Source: Gammaproteobacteria bacterium (lineage in GTDB: Bacteria; Pseudomonadota; Gammaproteobacteria; GCA-001735895). Taken from it: a stretch of DNA of 16,273 nucleotides. The stretch lies in assembly GCA_003645435.1 (NCBI GenBank), contig QNFD01000016.1, positions 1 to 16,273 of the forward strand, read 5' to 3'. Below are positions 14,932 through 16,273 of the stretch, piece after piece. The notes under the pieces are model-generated. The model was not told the origin of the DNA, ran no database searches, and saw only the letters and a list, made by a program, of their open reading frames with translations. Made by a program: the position numbers and the translations under genes. Each line of letters opens with the position of its first letter. Position 1 is the stretch's first letter.

Positions 14932-16152
14932 ATGACCCCTACAAATCGTCATAAAACTCTGTCGGTAACGATTGGCGGCGTCCGCCTGGGAGACGGCGCG
15001 CCAATTGTCGTGCAATCGATGACGAATACCGATACAGCAGATATCCGGGCCACGGTCGATCAAATCAAATTATTATCCGATGCGGGTTCCGAACTCGTGC
15101 GGGTAACGGTCAATAACGAGGATTCGGCAAAAGCAATTCCCCGTATTGTCGAACAATTAGACGCTCAGGATTACAACGTGCCGGTGATTGGCGATTTCCA
15201 TTTCAATGGCCACAAATTGCTCAACAAGCACGAGGCCTGTGCCAGGTCGCTGGCCAAGTATCGCATCAACCCCGGTAACGTGGGTCATGGTAAAAAACGC
15301 GATATGCAGTTCAGCGATATGATCGAGACCGCGTGCAAATACGACAAGCCGGTCCGTATCGGTGTCAACTGGGGGAGTCTCGACCAACAGTTACTCGCCA
15401 ACCTGCTCACCAGTAATGCCAACCTTGCCGCCCCGCTTGCCCTGTCTGAGATTAATCGCCAGGCGGTTATCGAATCGGCGCTGAGCAGCGCTAAATTCGC
15501 CGAACAAATCGGGCTCGATGCAAACCGGATTGTGATCAGTTGCAAGATGAGCCGGGTTTCCGATTTAATCGACGTCTACCAGTCGCTTGCGCGGCAATCA
15601 AACTACGCCCTGCACCTGGGACTGACCGAGGCCGGCATGGGCGACAAGGCGATTGTCGCCTCGACCTCGGCGCTCGCGGTTTTATTAACCCAGGGAATAG
15701 GCGACACCATTCGGATTTCACTGACGCCCGAGCCAGGCGCCAGTCGTGAGCGTGAAGTCAAAATTGCCCAACAGATACTGCAGGCACTTGAATTACGATC
15801 GTTTACTCCGACCGTAATCGCCTGCCCCGGCTGTGGTCGCACCACCAGCGAATATTTCCAGGTGCTGGCGAAACAGATTCAGCAACAGCTAGACAAGTCC
15901 ATGCCCACCTGGAAGCACCAGTATCCGGGCGTAGAATCGATGAATGTGGCGGTCATGGGCTGTGTCGTGAATGGTCCCGGAGAAAGCAAACACGCCAACA
16001 TTGGCATCAGCCTGCCAGGTACCGGCGAGCAACCGGTCGCACCCGTTTATGCCGATGGCAAAAAAACCGTGACTCTAAAAGGCGATAATATTGCCAATCA
16101 ATTTATGGCGATGGTTAATGACTACGTGGTCAGTCATTACTCGAAGAAATAG
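14932..16152 (+). CDS. ispG: 4-hydroxy-3-methylbut-2-en-1-yl diphosphate synthase (IspG/GcpE)
   Basis: Iron-sulphur enzyme that converts methylerythritol cyclodiphosphate to HMBPP, the penultimate step of the MEP isoprenoid pathway; cytosolic. The 406-residue, two-domain bacterial form has an N-terminal TIM-barrel ([75 protein letters not shown]). Its C-terminal [4Fe-4S] domain has Cys298 and Cys301 in ACPGCGRT, Cys344 in [11 protein letters not shown], and Glu351 as fourth ligand. I chose ATG 14932; a TTG three codons upstream is less likely. The Shine-Dalgarno is weak. In E. coli it follows rodZ and precedes hisS; here it is divergent from the HAD gene, and downstream sequence is too short to show the next gene. 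Its TAG stop lies in a 17-bp tandem duplication. Confidence 0.97.
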   Translation: MTPTNRHKTLSVTIGGVRLGDGAPIVVQSMTNTDTADIRATVDQIKLLSDAGSELVRVTVNNEDSAKAIPRIVEQLDAQDYNVPVIGDFHFNGHKLLNKHEACARSLAKYRINPGNVGHGKKRDMQFSDMIETACKYDKPVRIGVNWGSLDQQLLANLLTSNANLAAPLALSEINRQAVIESALSSAKFAEQIGLDANRIVISCKMSRVSDLIDVYQSLARQSNYALHLGLTEAGMGDKAIVASTSALAVLLTQGIGDTIRISLTPEPGASREREVKIAQQILQALELRSFTPTVIACPGCGRTTSEYFQVLAKQIQQQLDKSMPTWKHQYPGVESMNVAVMGCVVNGPGESKHANIGISLPGTGEQPVAPVYADGKKTVTLKGDNIANQFMAMVNDYVVSHYSKK

Positions 16153-16176
16153 ATACCGGGAAGTAATAGATACCGG
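16143..16176. repeat. 17-bp tandem duplication at the ispG 3' end
   Basis: GAAGAAATAGATACCGG (16143-16159) is followed directly by GAAGTAATAGATACCGG (16160-16176), differing at a single position (A16147 versus T16164). The first copy contains the ispG stop codon TAG (16150-16152). The second copy runs into a small hairpin, suggesting a local slippage duplication. Confidence 0.7.
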
Positions 16177-16186
16177 CTTTCGCCGG
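16173..16186. repeat. Short CCGGC-TTTC-GCCGG hairpin after ispG
   Basis: A 5-bp stem, CCGGC (16173-16177) with GCCGG (16182-16186), closes a TTTC loop. The surrounding ATACCGGCTTTCGCCGGCAT pattern resembles short dispersed intergenic repeats seen in many proteobacteria. No U-tract follows, so termination is doubtful. From here to the window end (16273) I see no gene; an imperfect GCGGGTT/AACCCGGC pair is present but weak. Confidence 0.4.
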
Positions 16187-16273
16187 CATGACGTAGCGGG
16201 TTAGTGTCTGATGACAATATTCTCTTGCCAACCCGGCTAGATCGGTTCCAGCGGTGGTGATAACAGATTGAAC

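Noticed and set aside
16173..16186. Intrinsic terminator for ispG.
   Set aside because: The stem is only five base pairs and no U-tract follows.
1..16273. A new multigene system, mobile island, CRISPR array or RNA gene.
   Set aside because: All genes but one fall in known conserved families, composition looks even, no integrase, transposase or repeat array is present, and no cloverleaf or rRNA-like sequence was seen.

Overview
The window looks like ordinary chromosomal core DNA of a gammaproteobacterium. Three things point there: the surE-pcm-(yqaA)-nlpD-rpoS cluster ending in a stationary-phase sigma factor, a RelA-type ppGpp synthetase whose hydrolase site is lost, and the tesA/ybbA/ybbP arrangement known from E. 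coli. I see no tRNA, rRNA, insertion sequence, prophage, CRISPR array or defence system. Nearly all sequence is coding and no gene-free stretch reaches 300 bases. I found no new multigene system; the unusual material lies in the short intergenic regions and in one uncharacterised protease-like gene.

Layout, left to right. (1) 1-1253, minus: homoserine dehydrogenase, its C-terminus cut by the window edge. (2) 1382-1756, plus: a small Mth938/DUF498-type protein, divergent from hom and possibly leaderless. (3) 1772-5640, minus: a compact cluster read surE, pcm, yqaA-like, nlpD, rpoS (nucleotidase, protein repair methylase, membrane protein, amidase activator lipoprotein, general stress sigma factor). 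(4) 5810-6340, plus: Smr-domain protein, divergent from surE. (5) 6356-13417, minus: a tightly packed unit read ybbA (ABC ATPase), ybbP (FtsX-like permease), relA, dusA, then a membrane-anchored putative metzincin-like metallopeptidase. Junctions are a 4-base overlap, a 1-base overlap, a 3-base gap and a 29-base gap. (6) 13395-14027, plus: tesA, whose 5' end overlaps the 5' end of ybbA head-to-head. (7) 14141-14827, minus: YigB-like HAD phosphatase. (8) 14932-16152, plus: ispG, the Fe-S enzyme of the MEP isoprenoid pathway.

How the genes relate. Two separate units serve stress and stationary-phase physiology: the rpoS cluster and the relA unit. In the latter, ppGpp synthesis is probably co-expressed with an envelope ABC exporter, a tRNA dihydrouridine synthase and a possible periplasmic protease. 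The remaining genes are housekeeping metabolism (threonine/methionine branch, isoprenoids, thioesterase).

Non-coding items most worth attention: a perfect 36-bp palindrome between the divergent HAD and ispG genes, overlapping a candidate ispG -35 box; an inverted repeat at 1751-1777 that carries the stop codons of both convergent genes; a G/C-rich nested-hairpin repeat at 14037-14131; and a 17-bp tandem duplication containing the ispG stop codon.
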